The notes beneath the pieces were generated by a model. The model was not told the DNA's origin and searched no databases. It was given only the letters and a program-made list of their open reading frames with translations. DNA of 64,000 bases from Candidatus Hydrogenedens sp. (GTDB lineage: Bacteria > Hydrogenedentota > Hydrogenedentia > Hydrogenedentales > JAEUWI01): the NCBI GenBank assembly GCA_016125095.1, contig WGMK01000022.1:101897-165896 (forward strand). The letters are read 5' to 3'. Positions 50,250-58,456 of the stretch are shown one piece after another (the stretch's first letter is position 1; each line of letters starts with the position of its first letter). Made by a program: the position numbers and the translations under genes.

Positions 50250-51688
50250 GAAGTGGGTCCTCCTGTCTTGATGGCCTGATAGGCCGCCAGGGCGGCATCG
50301 CGTGCCTCCCCGTGGTCGACGATGCGGTGCGGATAGGTGTCGCCCAGCACCACGCCCGCAGCGCGAAGCGTGATGTCGTCCGCCAGCCAAGGCTCGTGCC
50401 GGTATTTCGCGGGCAGCGCGGCCAGCTCGGGCACGTACCGCGCGATGTATTCGCCCTCGGGGTCGAACTTGAGGCCCTGCAGCACGGGATTGAACACGCG
50501 GAAATACGGCGCGGCGTCGGCACCGCAGCCGGCCGTCCATTGCCAGCCCAGCGTGTTGTTGGCCAGGTCGGCGTCCACCAGCGTATCCCAGAACCAAGCG
50601 GCGCCCTGTTGCCAGGGAATGAGCAGGTGCTTCACCAGGAACGATGCCACGACCATGCGGACGCGGTTGTGCATCCAGCCGGTTTTCCACAGCTCGCGCA
50701 TGCCGGCGTCCACCAGCGGATAGCCCGTGCGCCCCCGCTGCCACGCGCGCAGCGCCTCGGGGTCGTCGTGCCACGGGAAGGCCTCGAACTCCGGACGCAG
50801 CGGCGCCACCGTGGTCTCGGGGAAATGAAAGAGCAGGTAGTGCCCGAACTCGCGCCAGTACATCTCGCTTACGAAATGCTGCGCGCCGTTGCTCGCGCCG
50901 TCTTCGGTGGCTTGTATCGCCGTGATGGCCGCACGCGGACTGATCTCGCCGAAGTGCAGGTGCGGCGACAAGCGCGAGGTGGCCATCAGCTGTGGCTTGT
51001 CGCGGTCCTCTTTGTAGGCGGCTACACCTTCCTTAAAGCGCTCGACCTGTTCCCAGGCCCCCGTCTCTCCCGGAGTCCAGGTGGCGCGGATACCCGCCGC
51101 CCAGTCGATCCTCGGCAGCAGGTCAAGGGTCTCCAGCGGCACGTCTGCGGGCCATTGTTTCGGCGCCGGCAGTGCCTCGACCGCCGGCAATGGATCCCCG
51201 ATACCCACATCGCGCAGGGCCGCCTTGTAAAACGGCGTGAACACCTTCCACGGCCCGCCCTGCTTATTGAAAAATTCGGGCGGCTCGATCAGCAGCGAGC
51301 CATTGAAGCTCCGCGCCTCGATGCCTTGCTGCGTCAGCGCGGCCTTGATGCGCGTGTCGCGGGCGATGGCTTCAGGCTCGTACAGCCGGTTCCAATAGAC
51401 CGCATCCGCGCCCGTTTCCTCGATCAATGCCTGAAGCGTTTCCAGCGAGTCGCCCTGCCGCAGCACGAGCTGGCCGCCGGTTTTTTCGAGGTCGGTCTGT
51501 AAGGCGGCAAGACTGAAATGCAGCCACCAGCGCGAAGCGCCGCCGGGCGCCCAGGCACCGTCTTCCTCGGGATTCCAGATGAACACGGGCACCACGGCGC
51601 CGCGCTCCGCCGCCGCATACAGCGCGGGCTGATCCTCCAGCCGCAGGTCGCGGCGCAGCCATACGAGCGTGGTATGATGCGAACTCAA
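50246..51688 (-). CDS. phr: Deoxyribodipyrimidine photolyase (class I)
   Basis: 480 residues from a TTG start at 51688 (GGAGG with 7 nt spacing; an upstream ATG at 51715 would skip that site). N-terminal Rossmann-like antenna domain (TTLVWLRRDLRLEDQPAL), C-terminal FAD domain with SRLSPHLHFGEISPR, GRTGYPLVDAGMREL, WMHNRVRMVVASFLVK and NNTLGWQWTAGCGADAAPYFRVFNP, all typical of CPD photolyases. It repairs UV dimers with blue light. The photolyase-tspO pair implies exposure to sunlight. Confidence 0.95.
   Translation of the reverse strand: MSSHHTTLVWLRRDLRLEDQPALYAAAERGAVVPVFIWNPEEDGAWAPGGASRWWLHFSLAALQTDLEKTGGQLVLRQGDSLETLQALIEETGADAVYWNRLYEPEAIARDTRIKAALTQQGIEARSFNGSLLIEPPEFFNKQGGPWKVFTPFYKAALRDVGIGDPLPAVEALPAPKQWPADVPLETLDLLPRIDWAAGIRATWTPGETGAWEQVERFKEGVAAYKEDRDKPQLMATSRLSPHLHFGEISPRAAITAIQATEDGASNGAQHFVSEMYWREFGHYLLFHFPETTVAPLRPEFEAFPWHDDPEALRAWQRGRTGYPLVDAGMRELWKTGWMHNRVRMVVASFLVKHLLIPWQQGAAWFWDTLVDADLANNTLGWQWTAGCGADAAPYFRVFNPVLQGLKFDPEGEYIARYVPELAALPAKYRHEPWLADDITLRAAGVVLGDTYPHRIVDHGEARDAALAAYQAIKTGGPTS
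51671..51679 (+). promoter_or_regulatory. Candidate extended -10 promoter for the lactate genes
   Basis: TGGTATGAT, TGn plus a TATAAT-like hexamer, 88 nt before the lutC TTG and inside the start of the divergent photolyase gene. No -35 match at usual spacing. The nine bases recur upstream of the MATE gene. Confidence 0.35.
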
Positions 51689-51766
51689 TGAAATCCCTCC
51701 TCCGGCAGAGCGCACGCTTGCCCGGCCGATGGAGGCGGAAACGCGCGCGCCAAGGAAAACATTTCA

Positions 51767-52342
51767 TTGCAAGACGCACTTGCCCGGGAATTCGCCACCG
51801 CCTTCGAGGCCGTGCGCGGCGTGGTCCATCTGGTGCCCACGCGCGCGACTGCCGCCGAAGCCATCGTACGTATCCTGAAGGAAGCCGGCATTACCTCGGC
51901 CGCTGCGGCGGCCCTGCCGGAGGGCCTGCAGGAAGCCTTGGTCGCAGGCTGCGGCGCGGCGGGTATCGCGCTGATGCAGCCGCCGTATTTGGCCGCCGAC
52001 CTCCCGCTATCCATGGATGGACCCGAGGCCGGCATCACCGGCATGGCGTTCGGCGTGGCGGAGAGCGGCACCATGGCGGAAGTCTGCGATGAGGATTCCG
52101 TGCGGCTGGTGTCGGGCCTGCCGCGCACGCACATCGGCGTAGTTTTCGCCAGCACGCTCGTGCCGCGGCTGGTGGACGCCGCCGCCCCCATGCGCGCGAT
52201 CTTCCAGCAGTACCCGAAGAACGTCACCGTCAGTTTCATTTCCGGACCGAGCCGCACAGGCGATATCGAGCTCATCCTCACGCTGGGCGTGCACGGGCCG
52301 GAGTACGCGCACGCGGTGGTGATTACGGAGGAGCAGGCATGA
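51767..52342 (+). CDS. lutC: LUD-domain lactate utilisation protein LutC
   Basis: 191 residues from a TTG start at 51767 preceded by AAGGAA. LUD-domain segments are GITGMAFGVAESGTMAEVCDEDSVR and RTHIGVVFASTLVPRLVDA, then SGPSRTGDIELILTLGVHGP, as in LutC/YkgG. LutABC oxidises L-lactate to pyruvate. It overlaps the next gene by ATGA. No lactate permease gene is next to it. Confidence 0.9.
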   Translation: MQDALAREFATAFEAVRGVVHLVPTRATAAEAIVRILKEAGITSAAAAALPEGLQEALVAGCGAAGIALMQPPYLAADLPLSMDGPEAGITGMAFGVAESGTMAEVCDEDSVRLVSGLPRTHIGVVFASTLVPRLVDAAAPMRAIFQQYPKNVTVSFISGPSRTGDIELILTLGVHGPEYAHAVVITEEQA

Positions 52343-54450
52343 GCAGTCCGCGCAAGGCCCGGCTCGAGGCGGCGATTGTCGACGCCATCGAGCATCCCAA
52401 GAAGCGCAATTCGCTTACCCGCTGCATGAAGCGCGGGCGCGATTCGCGCTCGGAACGGCTCGCGACCCTGCACGGCGGCGCGGCCTTCCGGCAGGAAGTG
52501 AAGGCCATTAAAACCCGCTGCATCGAACAGCTGCCTGAACTGCAGTCGCGGTTCATCGCGGCGGCCGAGGCGCGGGGATGCCAGGTGTATCTCGCCGCAG
52601 ACGGCGCGGAAGTGGCCGAAATTTGCCTGCGTATTGCGCAGGAGCGCGCCTTCACGCAGGTCTCGAAATCGAAGTCGCTTACGACTGAAGAGATCGAGCT
52701 GAACGACGACCTGCAGGCCGCGGGGCTGACGGTCATCGAGACGGACCTGGGCGAGCTGATCATCCAGCTGGTGGGCGACAAGCCTTTCCACCTCGTATTT
52801 CCTTCGGTGCACAAGATGCGCGATGAGGTGGCGGAGATTTTTTCAAAGGAAACCGGCAAGCCGGTGCCGCCCGATGTGGACGCCATCATGAAGGTGGTGC
52901 GCGAATACCTGCGGCCCATCTTCCTGAACACCGACATCGGCATGACGGGCGCGAACATCGGCATCGCGGAGACAGGCGGCATTGTCATCGAGACAAACGA
53001 GGGCAACGGGCGCCTGGTATCGAGTATCGGCAAGTGCCACATCTGCGTGATGGGCATGGAGAAAATCGTCGATACCCTCGACGACGCCATGATGATGGTG
53101 CTGGCGCACCCCGTGAGCGCCTCGGGCCAGCTGCCCACGACCTACGTCACCTGGATGGGCGGGCGTTCGCCGCTTGGGGTGGACGGCGTCGAGCGCGAAT
53201 CGCACATCATTATCCTCGATAACGGCCGAAGCCGCATGCGCGAAGATCCCGCCATGCAGGAAGCGCTGCGCTGCATCCGCTGTGGCGCCTGCATGAACAT
53301 CTGCCCCACCTATGGCGTGGTGGGCGGCCACGTGTTCGGCCATATCTATCCCGGTCCGATCGGTATTCCGTGGACGTCGGAGGTACACGGTCTGGAAACG
53401 GCCGGCGATTTCGCGGAGCTGTGCATTTCGTGTGGCCTGTGCAAGGAGATCTGCCCGGCAGAAATCGACATGCCGCTGATGATAGCCGAGGTGAAGCAGC
53501 GCGACGCAGAAGAGCACGGCTACCCGGCCACCAACCGCATGTTGATGGCGGCGGAAAGCATGGCGAAACTGGGCTGCACCACGGCTCCGCTGGCCAACTG
53601 GTCGTTGCGCCAGCCGTGGATGCGCGAGATCATGGACCGCTTTCTGGGCATCGACAAGCGGCGCTCGTTTCCCGCGTTCGATGGCCAGACGCTGAACCGC
53701 CGGTTCCGCAAGCGCGCCCGCAAGCTGCGGGGCGCTGCGCCGAACGCCGGGTCCGCGCGCAAGGTCGTGTTCTTCGCGGATCTCTTCGTGCAGTACAACC
53801 GAGGCGACCTGGGCATGCGCGCCATCGAGGCGCTGGAGGCAGCCGGCTGCGAAGTGGTGCTGCCCAAGCTTCAGGGCTGCGGGTATCCTTATATCGGCTA
53901 CGGCAATCTGAATGCCGCGCGCGATGCCGCGCTGTACAACCTCGCACGGATTGCGCCGTATGTAGAGCAGGGCTACGCCGTGGTGACGCCGGAACCGACG
54001 GCCGCCTATTGCCTGAAGATCGCGTGGCCCAAGCTGCTGCCGTATCATCCGCACGCGAAGCAGGTGGCTGAGGCGAGCCACGAGATCTTCGAGTATCTGC
54101 TGGCGCAGGGCTTCGAGGGCGGCGCGAACGCGCTGGGCAAGCGCTACGGGTTCCATTGTTCCTGCCATCAGCGTCCGCTGGGCGCGGGCGCCGGGGTACA
54201 GGCCTGGCTCAAGGCGCGGGGTGCGCAGGTCGAGTTTCTCGAATCCGGCACCTGCTGCGGCATGGCGGGCACCTTCGGCATGAAGGCCGGCGCGCTGGGC
54301 TACGATCTGGCCAACGCCGTGGGCGAGCCGTTGTTCGAGTTGTTCAAGGGCAGCGGCGTCGAGGCCGTTGTGACCGAGAGCAGCGTGTGCGCCATTCACC
54401 TGCGCGATGGCACCGGCCTGCCCGTGCTCCATCCGCTCGAGCTGCTGTAG
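52339..54450 (+). CDS. lutB: LutB-LutA fusion: LUD, two 4Fe-4S and CCG domain iron-sulfur protein
   Basis: 703 residues. Residues about 40-300 are the LutB LUD domain (TGANIGIAETGGIVIETNEGNGR); two ferredoxin clusters follow at about 312-325 (CIRCGACMNICPTYG) and 362-375 (CISCGLCKEICPAE); the C-terminal 240 residues match LutA/GlpC-type cysteine-rich (CCG) proteins, with HCSCHQRPLGAG and GTCCGMAGTFG. The first CCG repeat is degenerate (LQGCGYPYIGYG). In Bacillus LutA and LutB are separate, so one polypeptide here replaces both. With LutC it forms a lactate-oxidising complex on the cytoplasmic face. It is tail-to-tail with the next gene, 6 nt apart. Confidence 0.92.
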   Translation: MSSPRKARLEAAIVDAIEHPKKRNSLTRCMKRGRDSRSERLATLHGGAAFRQEVKAIKTRCIEQLPELQSRFIAAAEARGCQVYLAADGAEVAEICLRIAQERAFTQVSKSKSLTTEEIELNDDLQAAGLTVIETDLGELIIQLVGDKPFHLVFPSVHKMRDEVAEIFSKETGKPVPPDVDAIMKVVREYLRPIFLNTDIGMTGANIGIAETGGIVIETNEGNGRLVSSIGKCHICVMGMEKIVDTLDDAMMMVLAHPVSASGQLPTTYVTWMGGRSPLGVDGVERESHIIILDNGRSRMREDPAMQEALRCIRCGACMNICPTYGVVGGHVFGHIYPGPIGIPWTSEVHGLETAGDFAELCISCGLCKEICPAEIDMPLMIAEVKQRDAEEHGYPATNRMLMAAESMAKLGCTTAPLANWSLRQPWMREIMDRFLGIDKRRSFPAFDGQTLNRRFRKRARKLRGAAPNAGSARKVVFFADLFVQYNRGDLGMRAIEALEAAGCEVVLPKLQGCGYPYIGYGNLNAARDAALYNLARIAPYVEQGYAVVTPEPTAAYCLKIAWPKLLPYHPHAKQVAEASHEIFEYLLAQGFEGGANALGKRYGFHCSCHQRPLGAGAGVQAWLKARGAQVEFLESGTCCGMAGTFGMKAGALGYDLANAVGEPLFELFKGSGVEAVVTESSVCAIHLRDGTGLPVLHPLELL

Positions 54451-54456
54451 GCCCGC

Positions 54457-55017
54457 TCAGTCGTCCGCGATTTCCTCAAGGCGGTAGAGCAGATACCCCA
54501 TGGGCACATCGCGTTCGCCGGGGTGGCACGCCGCGCATTCCGGCGCGCGTGCCACGACGCCGGCCATCCGCATTGCGCTGCCTTCCTTCACGACGATGAC
54601 TGTCGCGTCCGACTGTAGCTGCGCCACGAGCCGGCGTTCCACCGGATCCGACGCGCGCGACGAGGTGGCGGCGGCCCCTTCCGCATGGGGGAACCAGGGG
54701 CCCTCTATTACGGTTTCGTCGTCCGCGCGGAGGTATGCCGGCGCCTCGACGATCTTCCACCGGTTCCCCTCAATTCGGACCGCATTGGTGTAGTCCAGCG
54801 CCAAGGCGTAGCGATTCTCGGGCGGCGCCGGGTCGAAATAGATCGCGGCCTGCGCGGCATGCAGGGCATCTGCGGTTTCAGCCTCGCTCCAGTTCGGGTA
54901 GGGCGCTGCCGGCTCATCGGCGGATGGCGGAGGCGTCGGCGCGCAGCCCCCTATGCCGCAAAGCGACGCGAGAAAAAGCAGACGGCCCGGAAGCCGTGGC
55001 TTCCGGGCCGTCGTCAT
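54457..55017 (-). CDS. Lipoprotein with c-type haem motif (DUF3365-like)
   Basis: 186 residues with a lipoprotein signal peptide (LLFLASLCGIGGC; the lipidated Cys is at about 25). The mature part has a helical sensor-like region (WSEAETADALHAAQAAIYF, DYTNAVRIEGNRWKI) and near the C-terminus CAACHPGERDVPMGYLL, a CxxCH haem-attachment motif, as in DUF3365/c-haem sensor proteins. It would bind one haem outside the cytoplasmic membrane. The first codons form a strong hairpin followed by five T, shared with the terminator of the upstream gene. Confidence 0.75.
   Translation of the reverse strand: MTTARKPRLPGRLLFLASLCGIGGCAPTPPPSADEPAAPYPNWSEAETADALHAAQAAIYFDPAPPENRYALALDYTNAVRIEGNRWKIVEAPAYLRADDETVIEGPWFPHAEGAAATSSRASDPVERRLVAQLQSDATVIVVKEGSAMRMAGVVARAPECAACHPGERDVPMGYLLYRLEEIADD
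54973..55012 (-). terminator. Intrinsic terminator overlapping the lipoprotein signal-peptide codons
   Basis: On the minus strand, a 15-bp perfect stem (GACGGCCCGGAAGCC with GGCTTCCGGGCCGTC, 2-nt loop) is followed by CTG-CTTTTTC, a five-T run. It lies 24 nt after the stop of the CHRD lipoprotein gene and within codons 2-16 of the next lipoprotein, so transcription would end inside that reading frame. Confidence 0.7.
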
Positions 55018-55035
55018 GCTATATCCAGCCGGGGC

Positions 55036-57057
55036 TTAGGCGCCCAGGCAGAAGTCGTCGTTGTTCGGATCCTGATCCGGGCAATAACGGTAGCTGCCGT
55101 TGTCCGGACCGTTGTAGATCTGGATGAGGCGGAGCAGTTCAGCCAGCGAAATCCGCCAATCCTGCGGCAGGAAGTCGAGGTCGTGCGGCTCGCAGTCCTG
55201 CAGGGTCGAGCCCGGCAGGTAGTCGTCATCCGTATTCGCCGCGCCCGCGCAGCCGTAGCCGCCCAGAATCACGTCGCCCTTGGCCGTCGACTTGTAGTTG
55301 AAGAACTGGATACCGCGGATAAGCTCCGACAGCGTGATGCGGCCGAAGGGCTCCAGATAGTCCGCCGAGTGGTACACGGCCGGTTCTTCGCCGCCACCTT
55401 CGGTCGTGCCCTCGGTCGTGCCTTCCGTCGTACCCTCGGTCGTACCCTCGGTCGTACCCTCGGTCGTGCCTTCGGTCGAGCCCTCGGTCGTGCCTTCGCC
55501 ATCGACGGAGCCGCTGCCGCACTGGATGTTACCGCGGATATCGCCCGAAGGACGCGCCGCGCTCGTGATCAGAATGTAGTAATCCTGCTTCACGAACTCG
55601 TAGAACTGCGGCGCGATGAGCGTCGCCGCCGGGCTAATGGCGCTCGGCAGGGTCAGGAACGGGTTGCCCGTGTTCTCGCCCGGCTTGCCGGGGAAGATCG
55701 AGATCGAGACCGGGTTCGTCACGGTGTGCGTGATTTGCAGCAGCACCTGATCGTTGAAGGTCTTGAACTCGGCGATACCCGTTGCGGCGCTGCCGCTGAT
55801 CGGCACCACCTGCGAACCATTCAGCACCACGCGGCACAGCAGGTCGGGATTGATCTCGCCGTCCTGTCCGCCTTCGCCGTCGCCGGTCTCCGCTTCGTTC
55901 GGCGTGCCTTCGCCGTCGCCGGTCTGGCTTTCGTAGCAGGGCAGACCGCAGCCGCCGCCGTCGACCGTGATTTCCGGATCGTTGGCGTTCAGCACGAAGT
56001 TCAGCTTGTCCTTGTTCGCGCCACGGTATTCGGCCAAGTTACATACGCCGTCGAGGTCGGCATCGCCGTCGCTCGCCAGGTACATGCGCGCCGTCAGGTC
56101 GAACGCGCTCGCGTCAATCGCGATGCCCAGCTGCTGGAGGATGGCGGAAAGCACGTTCTGCGTGCGGCGCTCGCCAATCGTGGCGAGGCCCGCGAACACG
56201 CGCTCAAGGTCTTCGCGCGCGATCACATTGAAGATATCGTTGCCCTCGCCCTCGTTCGCCTGGAATTCATCCAGCGCCTGCTGCACGAGGCCCAGGTTCG
56301 TGTTCCACGCGGAAAGCACGCAGCAATGGATCGGGAACGACGGGTTGAACAGGATGAAGTCAAGCAGCTTGCCGTGCGCCGTATCGAAGATCCCGTTCTG
56401 ATCCAGGTCGGCCGTCGCCGGGTCCTGGTTGATAATCGGCAGTTGGAACAGGGTCGTCAGCGCGTCCTCGACGCCGCCGTCGGTGCCGCCGCTGCCGCAC
56501 TGGGCAACGCCGCAAGGCTCGGGGCAGACGATGGGCTCTTCTCCCTCGGCTTCCATGGTGCCTTCGCCGCCGCCTTCGCCATCAACAACACCTTCGCCGT
56601 CGATACCGCCCTCGCCGTCAATCGCGCCTTCGCCCTCAACCGCGCCCTCGCCCAGCGCGCGCACGGTCAATACCTGCGCCGTGGCCGAGGAATCCTGGCT
56701 GGTCGGGCCGACGATGATGATACCCGTATTGACGCCCGGCGCCAGCAGCGCGCGGTTGATCGTCACGTTAATCGTCACCGGGGTGCCTGCGCCGAATAGC
56801 GCGAAGCTCTGGCCGGTCGTGGGCTCGATGTTCGACACCCAAGGCACGAACTGCGGCACCACTTCGAATTGGGCCGTCGTGAAAAATGTACCGGTGTTCG
56901 TCACATCGAATGTGCGAACGGTATCCACGGCACCGAAATCCAGTGTCGTGGCGCTTAGGCTGATAGCTTCGCCCGAACCCTGCGGGCAGCCCGTAGTGAT
57001 CGCGGCTGCGGGAAGCAATAGCCCCAAGACAAACAACCGCATCCAAAGACGCTTCAT
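55036..57057 (-). CDS. Secreted lipoprotein with CHRD domain and paired IQFFN-type domain
   Basis: 673 residues from ATG 57057. A signal peptide ends at AITTGC, so it is probably a lipoprotein. Residues 28-130 resemble an Ig-like abnormal-spindle/Hydin-type domain (ATTLDFGAVDTVRTFDVTNTG). A Glu-Gly linker (about 139-175) is followed by an unknown central region with DLDQNGIF and DGDADLDGVCNLAEY calcium-loop-like stretches, then a CHRD domain (about 415-520: LLCRVVLNGSQVVP... PSGDIRGNIQC), a Thr-Thr-Glu-Gly repeat (about 521-554) and the C-terminal paired domain (ITLSELIRGIQFFN, ISLAELLRLIQIYN). It is probably an extracellular binding protein. It has its own terminator. Confidence 0.78.
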   Translation of the reverse strand: MKRLWMRLFVLGLLLPAAAITTGCPQGSGEAISLSATTLDFGAVDTVRTFDVTNTGTFFTTAQFEVVPQFVPWVSNIEPTTGQSFALFGAGTPVTINVTINRALLAPGVNTGIIIVGPTSQDSSATAQVLTVRALGEGAVEGEGAIDGEGGIDGEGVVDGEGGGEGTMEAEGEEPIVCPEPCGVAQCGSGGTDGGVEDALTTLFQLPIINQDPATADLDQNGIFDTAHGKLLDFILFNPSFPIHCCVLSAWNTNLGLVQQALDEFQANEGEGNDIFNVIAREDLERVFAGLATIGERRTQNVLSAILQQLGIAIDASAFDLTARMYLASDGDADLDGVCNLAEYRGANKDKLNFVLNANDPEITVDGGGCGLPCYESQTGDGEGTPNEAETGDGEGGQDGEINPDLLCRVVLNGSQVVPISGSAATGIAEFKTFNDQVLLQITHTVTNPVSISIFPGKPGENTGNPFLTLPSAISPAATLIAPQFYEFVKQDYYILITSAARPSGDIRGNIQCGSGSVDGEGTTEGSTEGTTEGTTEGTTEGTTEGTTEGTTEGGGEEPAVYHSADYLEPFGRITLSELIRGIQFFNYKSTAKGDVILGGYGCAGAANTDDDYLPGSTLQDCEPHDLDFLPQDWRISLAELLRLIQIYNGPDNGSYRYCPDQDPNNDDFCLGA
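55399..55498 (-). repeat. 12-bp in-frame tandem repeat encoding TTEG/STEG
   Basis: About eight copies of a 12-nt unit (GGTCGTACCCTC on the plus strand, GAGGGTACGACC on the coding strand) with few variants encode the (S/T)TEG linker before the C-terminal domain. Because the unit is a multiple of three, copy number can change without a frameshift. Confidence 0.85.
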
Positions 57058-57403
57058 CGGTGGACACCTCCTGATTCGACGTTCATCGAGCCCCCGGAAC
57101 GACCGGTTCTGCTGATAGCCTGCATGTGAGCGGACACTGACCCCAAACAGGGTTCCGCCTACCCTAACACCCTGTGATTTTACTACTTGCGGCAAGAAAA
57201 GTCAAAGGTTCGTCACTAACAGTTAGAAAACTCCCCTAACCGGCATCCGACCGGAGGGTAACCCTTGCATTGCCAAGCGCCTATACGGTATCCTTCCGGC
57301 GTGCTTCACACGCATCGCGCAACTCTTTCCTGTTTTGCGCTTTTTTCCTCTTCCCTCAGGTCCCGGGATTCCCCGAGACCACACCGAACAAGGAAGCCAA
57401 CTC
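57058..57403. other. Divergent intergenic region between lipoprotein and fba
   Basis: About 345 nt between divergent genes. The first 170 nt beside the lipoprotein are mixed, including an AT-richer stretch (57176-57240); the rest contains TTGCAT (57265) and TATCCT (57289) at 18 nt, a weak promoter-like pair for fba, and AAGGAAG before ATG 57404. No RNA gene, repeat or long stem is evident. Confidence 0.4.
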
Positions 57404-58432
57404 ATGCCCGTAGTGGATTATGCCCGTTATTGCGAAATGCTGGACCGCGCCAAAACGGAACACTATGCTTATCCGGCCATCAACGTGAGCCAGACGGACA
57501 CGGCGAATGCGGCGATCGAGGGATTCGCGGCCGCCAAGAGCGATGGCATCATTCAGGTCTCCACGGGTGGCGGCGAGCATGCCTCCGGCAACCTGAAGAA
57601 TGCGGTTCTGGGGGCGATCAGCCTGGCCGACCACATCCGCCTGGTGGCCGAGAAGTACGACATCAACATCGCCCTGCATACGGACCACTGCCAGCCCGGC
57701 AAGGTCGATTCGTTTCTGATTCCGCTCATTGAGGAAACCGAGCGCCGCCGCGCTGCCGGCCGCCCGAACCTGTTCAACAGCCACATGCTAGACGCCAGCG
57801 AACTGCCGCTGGACAAGAACATGGCCCTGAGCGTGCCGATTCTCGAGCGCTGCGCGAAGTGCGAAATTATCCTTGAGGTCGAGGCTGGCGTCGTCGGCGG
57901 CGAAGAAGACGGCGTGAATAATGAAGATGCCCCGGCCGAGAAGCTTTACACGACGCCCGAAGACATGGTGGCGGTGTATGAAGCCCTGCACCCGGTGGCC
58001 GGCGCCCGCTACATGTTCGCGGCCACCTTCGGTAACGTGCATGGCGTGTATAAGCCGGGCAACGTGAAGCTTAAGCCGTCGATCCTCAAGGACGGCCAGG
58101 CGGCGGTCGTGGCGAAGTTCGGCCCGGAAGCCCTGTTCGACCTCGTGTTCCACGGCGGGTCGGGTTCCAGCCTGGAAGAAATCCGCGAAACCCTCGGCTA
58201 TGGTGTGGTGAAAATGAATGTGGACACCGACACGCAGTACGCCTTCTCGCGTCCCGTGGCGGACCACATGTTCCGCAATTACGACGAAGTGCTGAAGGTG
58301 GACGGCGAGGTCGGAAATAAGAAAAAGTACGATCCGCGTTCCTTCCTTAAGGCGGGACGCGCCGGCATGGCGGCCCGCGTACAGCACGCCTGCGAAGATC
58401 TTCTGAGCGCGGGCAAGACCCTGGGGCGCTAG
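57404..58432 (+). CDS. fba: Fructose-bisphosphate aldolase, class II
   Basis: 342 residues from ATG 57404. Zinc-binding HTDHCQ near residue 90, EVEAGVVGGEEDGVNNED, ATFGNVHGVY and HGGSGSSLEEI with a conserved Gly-rich phosphate loop are typical of class IIA aldolases. It cleaves fructose 1,6-bisphosphate to DHAP and glyceraldehyde 3-phosphate in glycolysis, or the reverse in gluconeogenesis. ispH follows after 24 nt. Confidence 0.95.
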   Translation: MPVVDYARYCEMLDRAKTEHYAYPAINVSQTDTANAAIEGFAAAKSDGIIQVSTGGGEHASGNLKNAVLGAISLADHIRLVAEKYDINIALHTDHCQPGKVDSFLIPLIEETERRRAAGRPNLFNSHMLDASELPLDKNMALSVPILERCAKCEIILEVEAGVVGGEEDGVNNEDAPAEKLYTTPEDMVAVYEALHPVAGARYMFAATFGNVHGVYKPGNVKLKPSILKDGQAAVVAKFGPEALFDLVFHGGSGSSLEEIRETLGYGVVKMNVDTDTQYAFSRPVADHMFRNYDEVLKVDGEVGNKKKYDPRSFLKAGRAGMAARVQHACEDLLSAGKTLGR

Positions 58433-58456
58433 GGCGCGCCTCCGGCGAGGAGCGGC

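Noticed and set aside
55399..55498. Possible CRISPR-like array
   Set aside because: The units are 12 nt with no spacers and are read in frame as a TTEG linker of a secreted protein.
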